DNA from: Pantoea conspicua
GTDB lineage: Bacteria; Pseudomonadota; Gammaproteobacteria; Enterobacterales; Enterobacteriaceae
Length of the DNA stretch: 54,053 bases
Assembly: GCF_002095315.1 (NCBI RefSeq)
Contig: NZ_MLFN01000025.1
Span: forward strand, 1 to 54,053
Direction of reading: 5' to 3'
Shown one piece after another: positions 1 through 9,914 of the stretch. The notes under the pieces are model-generated. The model was not told the origin of the DNA. It did not search any database and saw only the letters and a list, made by a program, of their open reading frames with translations. A program made the translations under genes and the position numbers. Numbering within the stretch: position 1 is the stretch's first letter; the number at the start of each line of letters is the position of its first letter.

Positions 1-489
1 GAGCACCGCTGCTGCTGCCGGCCGTCTCGCGCCGCTCACGCGGTACCTTCGGCTTTGACGTCGTGCCGACGAACCGTTCGGGGATCGGCCTTCCCTGGCC
101 GGCCCCGAACTCTCCACGCTTCCCGGCGTGGCGTTCTGGCCTGGCGTCACGCCTCTGCGCTGCGGATAGCCCTTTCAGCAGCAGAGGCGCTAAGGCCTCT
201 GCCATCGTGCTCTTTTTAACGACACGCACTGAAGCTTCAGAGCAGGCTGGGGTCGGGCAGGCGCAGGCAATCCGCAGCGCTGAACAGAATGAGTCTGCCA
301 GGAGAGCCCGCAGGACGCGGGCGAAAGGCGGGGCGGCACAGGATGTGCCATCCCCGGCGGTCCGTCAGGCAGACGAATGAAGTGAAGGCACCGCGCAGCG
401 GCGCGAGGACCGCCAGCCCCTGCCCGGCACCAGACTGCGTTATCACCGGTCTCTTAACTGACGAGCATTAAGCCAACTGGCTCCCTGTT
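1..489. other. Hairpin-rich intergenic region without a gene
   Basis: I see no credible gene in this first stretch. Its open frames are short, overlap on both strands and have arginine/proline-rich translations typical of GC-rich noncoding DNA. It does hold a row of perfect inverted repeats: 76-83 with 103-110 (8 bp, with a nested 5-bp pair 86-90/97-101), 114-119 with 126-131 (6 bp), 143-147 with 149-153, and 181-188 with 195-202 (8 bp around a 6-base loop, T-run at 214-218). A further 8-bp pair is 356-363/407-414. The loop motif at 88-99 differs by one base from a 12-mer found in two other intergenic regions of this window. The stretch may contain a terminator for a gene to the left plus repeat elements. 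Confidence 0.5.
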
Positions 490-1335
490 TTACCCCTGCT
501 GTTGGGACTTCAGCCAGGCAATTTCATCTTTCCAGATATCCGGGTTGATGGTTTCGAGGATCAACGGAATCCCGTCAAAACGCGCATCCTTCATCATCCA
601 GCTGAACACGATTTTACCGATATTGCCTTCACCCAGGCTGTGATGACGGTCAACGCGGCTGCCAAAGGTGCTTTTTGCATCGTTGAGATGCATCCCGCGC
701 AGATATTTAAAACCAACGATGCGCTCAAACTCCGCGAAGGTGGCGACACAGTCCGCTTCGGTACGCAGATCGTAGCCACCGGCAAAGGCGTGGCAGGTAT
801 CCAGGCAGACCCCGACCCGCGTCTTATCCTCAACCTGATCAATAATTTCCGCCAGATGCTCAAAGCGGAAGCCCAGATTACTGCCCTGACCGGCGGTGTT
901 TTCAATCACTGCTGTAACGTTGCGGCTCTGGTCGAGGGCAATGTTGATCGATTCGGCGATGCGCTTCAGACACGCCTGCTCGTCAATCTGATGCAGGTGG
1001 CTGCCCGGATGAAAGTTCAGCAGCGTCAGGCCAAGCTGATCGGCACGCTGCAGTTCATCAATAAAGGCAGCGCGGGATTTTTCCAGCGCCTCAGCCACCG
1101 GATGACCAAGGTTAATCAGAAAACTGTCGTGCGGCAGGATTTGCTGCGAACTGAAGTGATATTTCTCGCAGGCGGCGCGAAAGGCATCAATCACCTCAGT
1201 GGAAAGCGGGGCGGCTTTCCACTGCCGTTGATTTTTGGTAAACAAGGCGAAGGCGGTGGCTTCGATCTCATGGGCGCGAATGACTGCCTGATCCACACCA
1301 CCTGCCGCACTGACGTGTGCGCCGATATATTTCAT
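490..1335 (-). CDS. nfo: Endonuclease IV (AP endonuclease)
   Basis: Zinc-dependent apurinic/apyrimidinic endonuclease of base-excision repair. It cuts 5' to abasic sites and removes 3'-blocking groups left by oxidative damage; it acts in the cytoplasm. The 281-residue protein is close to the E. coli length of 285. It starts [13 protein letters not shown] and carries the metal-binding stretches of the AP endonuclease 2 family in order: NFHPGSHL (about 108-115), VIENTAGQG (about 144), [11 protein letters not shown] (about 178), MHLNDAK (about 217), DRHHSLGEG and LILETINPD near the C-terminus. It lies next to yeiH on the same strand, as in E. coli, with a 54-base gap. Nothing is missing from the catalytic set, so I expect a working enzyme. 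Confidence 0.97.
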   Translation of the reverse strand: MKYIGAHVSAAGGVDQAVIRAHEIEATAFALFTKNQRQWKAAPLSTEVIDAFRAACEKYHFSSQQILPHDSFLINLGHPVAEALEKSRAAFIDELQRADQLGLTLLNFHPGSHLHQIDEQACLKRIAESINIALDQSRNVTAVIENTAGQGSNLGFRFEHLAEIIDQVEDKTRVGVCLDTCHAFAGGYDLRTEADCVATFAEFERIVGFKYLRGMHLNDAKSTFGSRVDRHHSLGEGNIGKIVFSWMMKDARFDGIPLILETINPDIWKDEIAWLKSQQQG

Positions 1336-1389
1336 GCCGTTCTCCTGAAGGGGCTATGCACTGACGAGCAGGCATGATACCCGATGCGG

Positions 1390-2445
1390 TTAGCCCATGA
1401 AATGTTGCACCAGCAGATTGATGGCACCGCCGCCGACAATCAGCCAGCTAAACACCATCGCACCCAGCAGCAGCGGTTTCACGCCCGCCTCACGTAATGC
1501 ACTGAAACGAGTCGTTAATCCCAGCGCCGCCATCGCCATCGCCAGCAGTAATCCGGCCAGCTGATTCAGTATCGCGACAACGTCAGCCGGTAACAGGTGC
1601 AGCGAGTTAAACAGCGCAACCGCAATAAACAGCAGCGCAAACCACGGAAAGGTCACCGGACCCGAGGCCTGTGCGCGTGGCGTCTGACGGCGCAGCACCG
1701 CACTGAGGCAGAGCAGGAACGGCGCCAGCATCATTACCCGCAGCATTTTGGCAATCACTGCGCTATTTTCGGCATCCGGCCCGATGCTGTGTCCGGCCGC
1801 GACGACCTGCGCCACTTCATGAATGGTAGAGCCGGTAAACACGCCAAACTGCGCCTGATCAAGGCCAGGGAACAGGCTGTGTGCCAGCGGCCACAGCAGC
1901 GGATAGATAAAAATGGCCAGGGTACCAAACAGCACCACCGTGGCGATAGCGACCGCGACTTTTGACGCTGCCGCTTTAACCACCGGTTCGGTCGCCAGCA
2001 CCGCCGCCGCACCACAGATACTGCTACCGGCACCAATCAGCCAGACGGTATCGCGATCCAGCTTCAGCAGGCGCATCCCCAGCAGACAGGTAATAAAGAA
2101 GGTGCTGCTCAGGGTCAGTGCATCAATCAGGATGCCGCTGACGCCGACGTCAGCGATCTGTTGCAGCGTAATGCGGAAGCCGAACAGAATCACTCCCAGC
2201 CGCAGCAGCTTCTGTTTCGCCAGTGCCACCCCGGCATCGCACTGTGGGGCCAGCGGTGCGTAGACGCTGTTGCCGATAATAATGCCCAGCACAATTGCCA
2301 GCGTCAGCGATCCCAGCCCCCAGGATGCAATCGCCGGTTGCCCGGCCAGCCAGCTGGCGGCAGCGGCAATCAGTGCGGTCAGCAGCAAACCAGGGAGCCA
2401 GAGCTGAAGCGGTGGATGCGTTTTGTGAATGCTCAGATCTGCCAT
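1390..2445 (-). CDS. yeiH: YeiH/UPF0324 family membrane protein, putative sulfite/sulfate exporter
   Basis: Integral inner-membrane protein of the UPF0324 (Cons_hypoth698) family, about ten hydrophobic segments, 351 residues against 349 in E. coli. I place the start at 2445 (MADLSIHKTHPP) because a strong ribosome site, AAGGAGGAA, lies just upstream; the frame stays open to 2601 but that extension has no such site and would read back across the divergent promoter. Conserved family stretches include GIIIGNSVYAPLAP, LLRLGVILFGFRIT and GSSICGAAAV. The neighbouring LysR gene yeiE encodes its likely regulator; reports in Salmonella and Cronobacter link YeiE to sulfite, which is why an exporter role is proposed. 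The substrate is not shown by the sequence. Confidence 0.9.
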   Translation of the reverse strand: MADLSIHKTHPPLQLWLPGLLLTALIAAAASWLAGQPAIASWGLGSLTLAIVLGIIIGNSVYAPLAPQCDAGVALAKQKLLRLGVILFGFRITLQQIADVGVSGILIDALTLSSTFFITCLLGMRLLKLDRDTVWLIGAGSSICGAAAVLATEPVVKAAASKVAVAIATVVLFGTLAIFIYPLLWPLAHSLFPGLDQAQFGVFTGSTIHEVAQVVAAGHSIGPDAENSAVIAKMLRVMMLAPFLLCLSAVLRRQTPRAQASGPVTFPWFALLFIAVALFNSLHLLPADVVAILNQLAGLLLAMAMAALGLTTRFSALREAGVKPLLLGAMVFSWLIVGGGAINLLVQHFMG

Positions 2446-2551
2446 GTCGGTTCCTCCTTCTGATTGAGACCCGATCATGGCGCTGACTGGCTTAAAAGTG
2501 AAATTGATAATATATTTATAATTGACCAGAATAAACGATAAGGCGGCAATC
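2446..2551. promoter_or_regulatory. Divergent promoter region between yeiH and the ykvA-like gene
   Basis: A 106-base gap between two divergent starts. It contains a markedly AT-rich core at about 2500-2525 (roughly TTGATAATATATTTATAATT) in an otherwise GC-rich neighbourhood, partly self-complementary. That is a plausible place for back-to-back -10 elements and for a LysR-type (YeiE) site. No site can be assigned with certainty from one sequence. Confidence 0.45.
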
Positions 2552-2917
2552 ATGCTATTTTCGCGTCTGCGCCGGTGGGCGACGCTGATCAAACGGGACA
2601 TCGTGGTGTTGTGGTTTGCCTTTCGCGATCCGCGTACCCCCTGGTGGAATAAGCTGGCGATGCTGGGGCTGGTCGCTTATGGCATCAGCCCGATCGATAT
2701 CATTCCGGATGTGATCCCGTTTATGGGTCTTCTGGATGATGCGGTGATCATTCCCTCTGGCGCAATGATACTGCTGCGTCTGCTGCCGCGTGAAGTGCGC
2801 ATCAGCAGCAGCGAAAGGGCGCAGTCCCAGCGTGCGCGTGGCAAAAAGATTGCGGGCTGGCTGGTACTGATCGCGCTGATCTGGCTGGCGGTGGTGATCT
2901 ATCTCATCAGGCAATAA
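2552..2917 (+). CDS. YkvA family (DUF1232) small membrane-associated protein
   Basis: A 121-residue protein with the DUF1232/YkvA core: DPRTPWWNKLAMLGLVAYGI followed by SPIDIIPDVIPFMGLLDDAV (about residues 25-64), then a basic linker and one C-terminal membrane helix (IAGWLVLIALIWLAVVIYLI). The family is widespread and its function is not established. I chose the ATG at 2552 over an upstream in-frame TTG at 2522 because AAGG precedes it at normal spacing and homologues begin near this point. The gene ends 18 bases before yeiE on the same strand, so the two probably share a transcript. In E. coli yeiE directly abuts yeiH, so this gene is an insertion relative to that order. Confidence 0.8.
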   Translation: MLFSRLRRWATLIKRDIVVLWFAFRDPRTPWWNKLAMLGLVAYGISPIDIIPDVIPFMGLLDDAVIIPSGAMILLRLLPREVRISSSERAQSQRARGKKIAGWLVLIALIWLAVVIYLIRQ

Positions 2918-2935
2918 GTGAGTTAAGGAGCGCCG

Positions 2936-3802
2936 ATGCACATTACGCTGCGGCAGATAGAAGTGTTCACGGAAGTACTGAAAAGTGGCTCGACCACTCA
3001 GGCGTCACAGCTGCTGGCGTTGTCACAGTCGGCAGTCAGCGCGGCGCTGGCCGATCTGGAAAATCAGCTCGGCGTACAGCTGTTTGATCGGGTCGGTAAG
3101 CGGCTGGTGCTGAATGAGCATGGGCGACTGCTCTATCCGCGTGCGGTTGGCCTGCTGGAGCAGGCCAGCGAAATTGAGCAACTGTTCAAAGAGGACAACG
3201 GGGCGATTCGTATTTTCGCCAGCAGCACCATCGGCAACTATCTGCTGCCGGGCATGATGGCCGCTTACCGGCGTGATTTTCCCGGCCTGCCGCTGGAGCT
3301 GAGCGTCGGCAACAGTCAGGATGTGATCACTGCGGTGTCCGATTTCCGCGTTGACGTTGGCCTGATAGAAGGACCCTGCCACATGACCGAACTGGTCAGC
3401 GAACCCTGGCTGGAGGATGAGCTGGTGGTGTTTGCCGCCCCGGATGCAGCGATCCTGCAACAGCCGGTGACGCTGGAGACGCTGGCGGCTGCGCCGTGGA
3501 TCCTGCGTGAGCGCGGCTCTGGCACCCGTGAAATCGTCGATTACCTGCTGCTGTCGCATCTGCCGACTTTTCAACTGGGTATGGAGCTGGGTAATTCCGA
3601 GGCGATCAAACATGCGGTGCGCCACGGCATGGGCATCAGCTGTCTGTCACGCCGGGTGATTAGCGATCTGCTGGAGGCCGGCACGCTGGCTGAACTGTCG
3701 CTGCCGCTGCCGCGTCTGACCCGAACGCTCTATCGTATTCATCACCGGCAAAAGCATATCTCGAAGGCGCTGACACGTTTTTTATCTTATTGTCGCGAGT
3801 GA
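2936..3802 (+). CDS. yeiE: LysR family transcriptional regulator YeiE
   Basis: 288-residue LysR-type regulator. The N-terminal winged helix-turn-helix ([20 protein letters not shown], then [17 protein letters not shown] at about 30-46) is followed by the recognition-wing segment [14 protein letters not shown] and a periplasmic-binding-protein-like effector domain from about residue 85. The start has a good ribosome site (AAGGAG, 8 bases upstream). Its place between yeiH and lysP matches E. coli and supports the YeiE assignment over other LysR proteins. Studies in Salmonella and Cronobacter describe YeiE as a sulfite-responsive, broad-acting regulator that controls yeiH. It is probably co-transcribed with the small DUF1232 gene upstream. 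Confidence 0.92.
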   Translation: MHITLRQIEVFTEVLKSGSTTQASQLLALSQSAVSAALADLENQLGVQLFDRVGKRLVLNEHGRLLYPRAVGLLEQASEIEQLFKEDNGAIRIFASSTIGNYLLPGMMAAYRRDFPGLPLELSVGNSQDVITAVSDFRVDVGLIEGPCHMTELVSEPWLEDELVVFAAPDAAILQQPVTLETLAAAPWILRERGSGTREIVDYLLLSHLPTFQLGMELGNSEAIKHAVRHGMGISCLSRRVISDLLEAGTLAELSLPLPRLTRTLYRIHHRQKHISKALTRFLSYCRE

Positions 3803-3856
3803 TTACTAATAATCCGGGCGCGATCATGAACGTAACTTATAACAGCGCGGCATTCG

Positions 3857-3892
3857 CTATACAGCGCAGGCTTAGCTGCTACAATCGCGCCT
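3857..3892 (+). promoter_or_regulatory. Probable lysP promoter, extended -10
   Basis: An extended -10 element, TGCTACAAT (TACAAT at 3880-3885), sits 35 bases before the lysP start. The region 17 bases upstream is a poor -35, consistent with an activated promoter. In E. coli lysP is activated by ArgP when lysine is scarce; I cannot identify an ArgP site here by eye. Confidence 0.4.
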
Positions 3893-3919
3893 CATTTTTA
3901 CCCAGCGTAGCGTTTACAC

Positions 3920-5386
3920 ATGCATAATGACTCAAATACAACACAACAACCTGCGTTACGACGTGCGTTAAAAGCACGTCATCTGACGATGATCGCCATT
4001 GGCGGTTCTATTGGTACCGGCCTGTTTGTCGCCTCCGGCGCGACCATTGCTCAGGCGGGGCCTGGCGGCGCGCTGCTCTCCTATATCCTGATCGGTCTGA
4101 TGGTCTATTTCCTGATGACCAGCCTCGGTGAGCTGGCGGCTTTCATGCCGGTATCGGGCTCCTTTTCCACCTACGGCGCGAAGTATGTCGAAGAGGGTTT
4201 TGGTTTCGCGCTCGGCTGGAACTACTGGTACAACTGGGCGGTGACCATCGCGGTTGACCTGGTGGCCTCGCAACTGGTGATGAACTACTGGTTCCCGGAT
4301 ACCCCTGGCTGGATCTGGAGTGCGCTGTTCCTCTGCCTGATGTTCCTGATGAACTACATCTCGGTGAAGGGCTTTGGCGAGGCAGAATACTGGTTCTCGC
4401 TGATTAAAGTAGCGACCGTGATTATCTTTATCGTGGTGGGCGTACTGATGATCACCGGCATCATGCGCGGCGCAGAGCATGCAGGCTGGCAGAACTGGCA
4501 GGTGGGTGACGCACCGTTTGCCGGCGGTTTTGCGGCGATGATTGGCGTGGCGATGATTGTCGGATTCTCCTTCCAGGGTACCGAACTGATCGGTATCGCG
4601 GCGGGCGAATCTGAAGATCCGGCCAAAAACATCCCGCGCGCGGTGCGGCAGATTTTCTGGCGTATCCTGCTGTTCTACGTGTTCGCCATCCTGATTATCA
4701 GCCTGATCCTGCCGTATACCGATCCGCAGCTGCTGCACAACGATATCAATGATATCAGCGTCAGCCCGTTCACCCTGGTGTTCCGCAATGCCGGGCTGCT
4801 GTCGGCGGCGGCGGTGATGAATGCAGTGATCCTGACGGCGGTGCTGTCAGCCGGTAACTCTGGCATGTACGCCTCGACCCGTATGCTCTACAACCTGGCA
4901 AGCGAAGGCAAAGCGCCACGTATTTTTGCCCGGCTGTCAAAAGGCGGGGTGCCGCGCAATGCGCTGTGGGCCACCACCGTGGTGGCGGGGCTCTGCTTCC
5001 TGACCTCGAAATTTGGCAACCAGGAGGTTTACCTCTGGCTGCTCAACACCTCGGGTATGACCGGCTTTATCGCCTGGCTGGGTATCGCCATCAGCCACTA
5101 CCGCTTCCGTCGCGGCTATGTGGCGCAGGGACACGATCTGAACGCGCTGCCGTACCGTTCCGGCTTCTTCCCGCTGGGTCCGATCTTCGCCTTTGTGCTC
5201 TGCCTGATTATCACCCTCGGTCAGAATTACCAGGCGTTTCTCAATGACCGCATCGACTGGTACGGCGTGGCGGCGACCTACATCGGTATTCCGCTGTTCC
5301 TGATTATCTGGTTTGGCTACAAGCTGACGCGCGGCAGTCGCTTCGTGAAATACAGCGAAATGGAATTTCCGGTTCACAAAGAGTAA
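3920..5386 (+). CDS. lysP: Lysine-specific permease
   Basis: Amino acid-proton symporter of the APC superfamily (amino acid transporter subfamily), 488 residues with twelve predicted membrane helices in the inner membrane. It imports L-lysine; in E. coli it also serves as lysine co-sensor for CadC. The sequence is nearly identical in pattern to E. coli LysP: KARHLTMIAIGGSIGTGLFV at the first helix, GWNYWYNWAVTIAVDLVASQ, the FSFQGTELIGIAAGESEDP signature at about 215-233 and MTGFIAWLGIAISHYRFRRG near helix 10. The start codon at 3920 lacks a strong ribosome site, but the residues before KARHLTM agree in length with E. coli. It follows yeiE on the same strand, with its own promoter in the 117-base gap. 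Confidence 0.97.
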   Translation: MHNDSNTTQQPALRRALKARHLTMIAIGGSIGTGLFVASGATIAQAGPGGALLSYILIGLMVYFLMTSLGELAAFMPVSGSFSTYGAKYVEEGFGFALGWNYWYNWAVTIAVDLVASQLVMNYWFPDTPGWIWSALFLCLMFLMNYISVKGFGEAEYWFSLIKVATVIIFIVVGVLMITGIMRGAEHAGWQNWQVGDAPFAGGFAAMIGVAMIVGFSFQGTELIGIAAGESEDPAKNIPRAVRQIFWRILLFYVFAILIISLILPYTDPQLLHNDINDISVSPFTLVFRNAGLLSAAAVMNAVILTAVLSAGNSGMYASTRMLYNLASEGKAPRIFARLSKGGVPRNALWATTVVAGLCFLTSKFGNQEVYLWLLNTSGMTGFIAWLGIAISHYRFRRGYVAQGHDLNALPYRSGFFPLGPIFAFVLCLIITLGQNYQAFLNDRIDWYGVAATYIGIPLFLIIWFGYKLTRGSRFVKYSEMEFPVHKE

Positions 5387-5413
5387 TTGTGTGTGCTGAC
5401 ACCGAAACGCGGT

Positions 5414-5435
5414 GCCTGCCGCCGTTCTGGCAGGC
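5414..5435 (+). other. Hairpin downstream of lysP
   Basis: Perfect 7-bp inverted repeat GCCTGCC/GGCAGGC around an 8-base loop, 27 bases after the lysP stop. No T-run follows, so an intrinsic terminator is not established. It could also be the left edge of the repeat that begins a few bases later. Confidence 0.4.
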
Positions 5436-5445
5436 CGCAGATAAC

Positions 5446-5642
5446 GTAAAGCGATAGGAGCATACGCCTGTAGCAAAGCATCGCGGACCACGGACAAAAC
5501 CGCCGGGCGCGTTTTTGAACAACGTAAAGCGTTGGCCCGGCTACGGGCGCACCTCAGGGATGAGGTGCGTAATCGCCCGCGCTGAACGGCCAGGGATGGC
5601 GGTTTTCCGTCTTTGCGAAAGGCGTAGGCTCCCTGAGCCAGC
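5446..5642 (+). repeat. Dispersed intergenic repeat, copy A
   Basis: About 195 bases that recur at 19571-19756 with high identity. The best core runs from GAACAACG(T/C)AAAGCGTTGG through CGGCTACGGGCG and the stem CACCTCA-GGGA-TGAGGTG to GTAATCGCCCGC. A second hairpin motif, GCCAGGGATGGC at 5589-5600, follows, and both copies end CTCCCTGAGCCAG. No protein is encoded. The element lies between lysP and the Fur-regulated operon. I see no terminal inverted repeats or target duplication that would prove transposition. Confidence 0.85.
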
Positions 5643-5700
5643 ATCCTGCCTGCAACTCCCTTTTTTACTTTTTTTTCACGTCTCGCTTATGTTCACGAAT

Positions 5701-5715
5701 TGATAATTATTATCA
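5701..5715 (+). promoter_or_regulatory. Fur box upstream of the siderophore ABC operon
   Basis: TGATAATTATTATCA is a perfect 7-1-7 palindrome and matches the Fur consensus (GATAAT units with an inverted partner). It lies 54 bases before the permease start, the usual position for iron repression of a promoter. A possible -10 (TATTGT) follows at about 5724. Confidence 0.85.
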
Positions 5716-5768
5716 CCTGCACTATTGTGGCTGCGTTTTCTGACGGGATCGCCACACAGGGTTAATAC

Positions 5769-6845
5769 ATGACTACCGAAACTTCGCGGCTGGCGGGGGA
5801 AGAGACGCTTCAGCACACCATGCAAAACTACCATCAGGTGCTGCGCCGCCGCCTGTTCTGGATTGGCATACTACTGCTGACGATACTCGCCTCGCTGATC
5901 CTCGACTTCACCCTGGGCCCGGCCGGTCTCTCACTGCAAACGCTGTGGAACACGCTGCTTAGTCCTGAGAGCGTCGATGCCGGCACCCGCGTTATTGTCT
6001 GGGACATTCGTCTGCCCTATGCGCTGATGGCGATTGTGGTTGGGCTGTCGCTGGGCCTGGCGGGTGCAGAGATGCAGACCATCCTGAATAACCCGCTCGC
6101 CAGTCCGTTTACCCTTGGCGTCTCGTCTGCGGCGGCGTTTGGTGCCGCGCTGGCGATCATTCTCGGCATCGGCATTCCCGGCGTCCCTGATCAGTGGCTG
6201 ATCTCCGCGAACGCCTTCGTGTTTGCGCTGTTTGCTGCCCTGATGCTGGATGCGGTGACCCGCTGGACCCAGGTTTCGTCGGCAGGCGTAGTGCTGTTCG
6301 GCATCGCGCTGGTGTTCACCTTCAATGCGCTGGTCTCGATGATGCAGTTTATTGCCAGCGAAGATACATTGCAGGGACTGGTGTTCTGGACCATGGGCAG
6401 TCTGGCGCGCGCCTCATGGGAGAAGCTGGGCGTACTGACCGTGGCGCTGGCCATTCTGGTGCCGTTTTCACTGCTGAGCAGCTGGAAGCTGACGGCGCTG
6501 CGCTTAGGCGAAGACCGCGCGGTGAGCTTTGGCATTGATGTGCGCCGTCTGCGTCTGGCGACGTTGCTGCGCATCAGTATTCTCTCTGCGCTGGCGGTAG
6601 CCTTTGTCGGCCCAATCGGCTTTATTGGCCTGGTGGCACCGCACATCGCCCGCATGATGTTCGGTGAGGATCATCGCTTTTATCTGCCAGCCAGTGCGCT
6701 GGTGGGGGCGCTGGTGCTGTCGCTGGCGTCCGTTGCCTCGAAGAACCTGATCCCGGGCGTGATCATTCCGGTCGGCATTGTCACCTCGCTGATTGGCGTG
6801 CCGTTCTTCCTGAGCATTATTTTGCGTCATCGGGGGACAGTCTGA
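5769..6845 (+). CDS. FecCD family iron-siderophore ABC transporter permease
   Basis: 358-residue inner-membrane permease of the BtuC/FecCD type. After a hydrophilic N-terminus of about 30 residues there are about nine to ten membrane helices. Family hallmarks are IRLPYALMAIVVGLSLGLAG at about 78-97, followed by AEMQTILNNPLASPFTLGVS, and GFIGLVAPHIARMMFGEDHR (about 285-304), the coupling helix region that contacts the ATPase. The start is uncertain: ATG 5769 has only a weak ribosome site and an in-frame ATG at 5820 is possible. Its stop codon overlaps the start of the ATPase gene. A Fur palindrome upstream indicates iron control. A substrate-binding protein and outer-membrane receptor are absent nearby, so the ligand cannot be named; a ferric siderophore is likely. 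Confidence 0.88.
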   Translation: MTTETSRLAGEETLQHTMQNYHQVLRRRLFWIGILLLTILASLILDFTLGPAGLSLQTLWNTLLSPESVDAGTRVIVWDIRLPYALMAIVVGLSLGLAGAEMQTILNNPLASPFTLGVSSAAAFGAALAIILGIGIPGVPDQWLISANAFVFALFAALMLDAVTRWTQVSSAGVVLFGIALVFTFNALVSMMQFIASEDTLQGLVFWTMGSLARASWEKLGVLTVALAILVPFSLLSSWKLTALRLGEDRAVSFGIDVRRLRLATLLRISILSALAVAFVGPIGFIGLVAPHIARMMFGEDHRFYLPASALVGALVLSLASVASKNLIPGVIIPVGIVTSLIGVPFFLSIILRHRGTV

Positions 6846-7633
6846 TGGAACAGGGTCTGACGTTACGTGGTTTCAGCGCCGGTTATCCAAAGCACAAAGT
6901 GATTGAAAACCTCAATGTTAAGCCGCTGCCGCGCGGTGAAATCACCGTGCTGCTTGGACCCAACGGCTGTGGCAAGTCAACGCTGCTGCGGGCGCTGGCC
7001 GGGCTGAATAAAGGCCGTGGCGAATTGTGGCTCAACGGCGAAAACCTGATGACTCAGCCGTTTGCTCAGCGAGCAAAGCATGTGGTCTATCTGCCCCAGT
7101 CGCTGCCTGCCGGCGTGCATCTGCACGTGCTGGAGTCGATTATCGTGGCGCAGCGTGCCTCCGGTGGCCTGCACAGTGCCAACAGCCAGGCGGAAGTGAT
7201 GCATCTGCTGGAACAGCTGGGCATTGCGCATCTGGCGATGCGCTATCTGGATCAACTATCGGGCGGGCAGAAGCAGCTGGTTGGGCTGGCGCAGTCATTG
7301 ATTCGTCGTCCGTCGCTGCTGCTGCTGGATGAACCGCTCAGCGCGCTCGACCTGAATTACCAGTTTCACGTGATGGATCTGGTGCGCCGTGAAACGGCTC
7401 AGCGCAACATGGTGACGGTAGTGGTGGTGCATGACATCAATATCGCGCTGCGCCATGCCCAGCATGCGTTAATGCTGAAGCACGGCAGCCTGGTCGCCGA
7501 AGGCCAGCCGGATCGGGTGATCACGCCCGCCACGCTGGCACAGGTGTATGGCGTGGAGGGCCGGATTGAGCACTGCAGCCGCGGTATGCCGCAGGTAATG
7601 ATCGACGGGCTGGTACACGACGCGCTGGTGTAA
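6845..7633 (+). CDS. ABC transporter ATP-binding protein, siderophore uptake type
   Basis: 262-residue ATPase of the FepC/FecE kind, which powers the permease encoded just before it. Walker A is GPNGCGKST (about 39-47), the signature motif LSGGQKQLV (about 138), Walker B LLLLDEPLSALD (about 158-169) and the switch histidine lies in VVVHDIN. The ATG overlaps the permease stop by one base (TGATG), implying translational coupling. The two genes form a short operon closed by a hairpin at 7670-7703. A separate binding protein encoded elsewhere would be needed for function. Confidence 0.9.
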   Translation: MEQGLTLRGFSAGYPKHKVIENLNVKPLPRGEITVLLGPNGCGKSTLLRALAGLNKGRGELWLNGENLMTQPFAQRAKHVVYLPQSLPAGVHLHVLESIIVAQRASGGLHSANSQAEVMHLLEQLGIAHLAMRYLDQLSGGQKQLVGLAQSLIRRPSLLLLDEPLSALDLNYQFHVMDLVRRETAQRNMVTVVVVHDINIALRHAQHALMLKHGSLVAEGQPDRVITPATLAQVYGVEGRIEHCSRGMPQVMIDGLVHDALV

Positions 7634-7669
7634 CGCTGAAGCGGGGCGGTTAACTGCGAAGAAGAGAAA

Positions 7670-7703
7670 CACCCCATCGCCTCCGGCAGGAGACGATGGG
7701 GTG
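7670..7703. terminator. Hairpin between convergent genes (ABC operon and fghA)
   Basis: CACCCCATCG pairs with CGATGGGGTG (10 bp), with a smaller inner CTCC/GGAG pairing in the loop. It lies in the 74-base gap between two convergent genes, four bases beyond the fghA stop. There is only a modest A/T tract on either side, so it may serve both directions. Confidence 0.6.
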
Positions 7704-7707
7704 AGGT

Positions 7708-8553
7708 TTAACGCGCCAGCAGATGCTGCGCGTGGAAGCGCAGGTGATCTTCAACAAAACTGGCGATGAAGAAGTAGCTGTGATCGTAACCCGGCTGAAT
7801 ACGCAGGGTCAGCGGGAAGCCCGTTTCCTGGGCCACCGTCTCTAACCGCTCCGGCTGCAGCTGATCGGCTAAGAACTGATCGCTATCGCCCTGATCGATC
7901 AGCATCGGCAATCGATGTGACACTTCGGCCATCAGCTGACAGCTGTCATAGTCACGCCAGGCGGCACGATCGTCGCCCAGATAAGCCTGAAACGCTTTCT
8001 GTCCCCACGGCACATCCATCGGATTAACAATCGGCGCAAAGGCCGAGGCCGAGGCAAAGCGGCCGCCCAGACGCAGCGCCAGCATCATCGCGCCATGTCC
8101 ACCCATTGAATGTCCCATGATCGACTGACGTTCGCTGACCTTGAAGTTATCCGCAATCAGCGCTGGCAGCTCACTGCTCAGATAATCGAACATACAGAAA
8201 TGGCGGGCCCACGGCTGCTGAGTGGCATTGAGGTAGAAACCGGCGCCCTGTCCGAGATCGTAACCCTCATCATTCGCCACCCCTTCACCACGCGGACTGG
8301 TATCCGGCATGATCAGCACCAGACCCAGCTCCGCCGCGACGCGTTGCGCCCCGGCTTTGGTGGTGAAGTTTTCATCATTGCAGGTCAGGCCGGCCAGAAA
8401 CCAGACTGCCGGCGGCGGTGCATCACCGTGCGGGGGCGGCAGATAGATGCTGAAGGTCATCGGGCAGTTCAGTACGGCCGACTGATGACGCCAGCGCTGT
8501 TGCCAGCCGCCGAAAATGCGATGTTCTTCCAGAAGCTCCAGAGTGGATGCCAT
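7708..8553 (-). CDS. fghA: S-formylglutathione hydrolase
   Basis: Cytoplasmic serine esterase that hydrolyses S-formylglutathione to formate and glutathione, the second step of formaldehyde detoxification. The 281-residue alpha/beta hydrolase (esterase D family) shows the oxyanion region [12 protein letters not shown], the nucleophile elbow GHSMGGHGA (Ser about 148), an aspartate in DQGDSDQFL and the catalytic histidine in [10 protein letters not shown] strong AGGAGG ribosome site precedes ATG 8553. It follows frmA with a 12-base gap on the same strand and so forms an operon with the first enzyme of the pathway. E. coli has two such genes (frmB, yeiG); I use the generic symbol because the sequence alone does not separate them. 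Confidence 0.95.
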   Translation of the reverse strand: MASTLELLEEHRIFGGWQQRWRHQSAVLNCPMTFSIYLPPPHGDAPPPAVWFLAGLTCNDENFTTKAGAQRVAAELGLVLIMPDTSPRGEGVANDEGYDLGQGAGFYLNATQQPWARHFCMFDYLSSELPALIADNFKVSERQSIMGHSMGGHGAMMLALRLGGRFASASAFAPIVNPMDVPWGQKAFQAYLGDDRAAWRDYDSCQLMAEVSHRLPMLIDQGDSDQFLADQLQPERLETVAQETGFPLTLRIQPGYDHSYFFIASFVEDHLRFHAQHLLAR

Positions 8554-8565
8554 AACGCCTCCTGA

Positions 8566-9892
<1,327 letters not shown>

Positions 9893-9914
9893 TCTTAAAC
9901 ATAGCGTGGAACGC

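Noticed and set aside
502..1377. Long open frame on the plus strand opposite nfo (291 codons)
   Set aside because: It mirrors a clearly conserved gene on the other strand and has no family resemblance; GC-rich codon bias opens the opposite frame.
4937..5644. 235-codon minus-strand frame covering repeat A and the end of lysP
   Set aside because: Half lies antisense to conserved lysP and half in a noncoding repeat. The other repeat copy yields a frame with no consistent protein.
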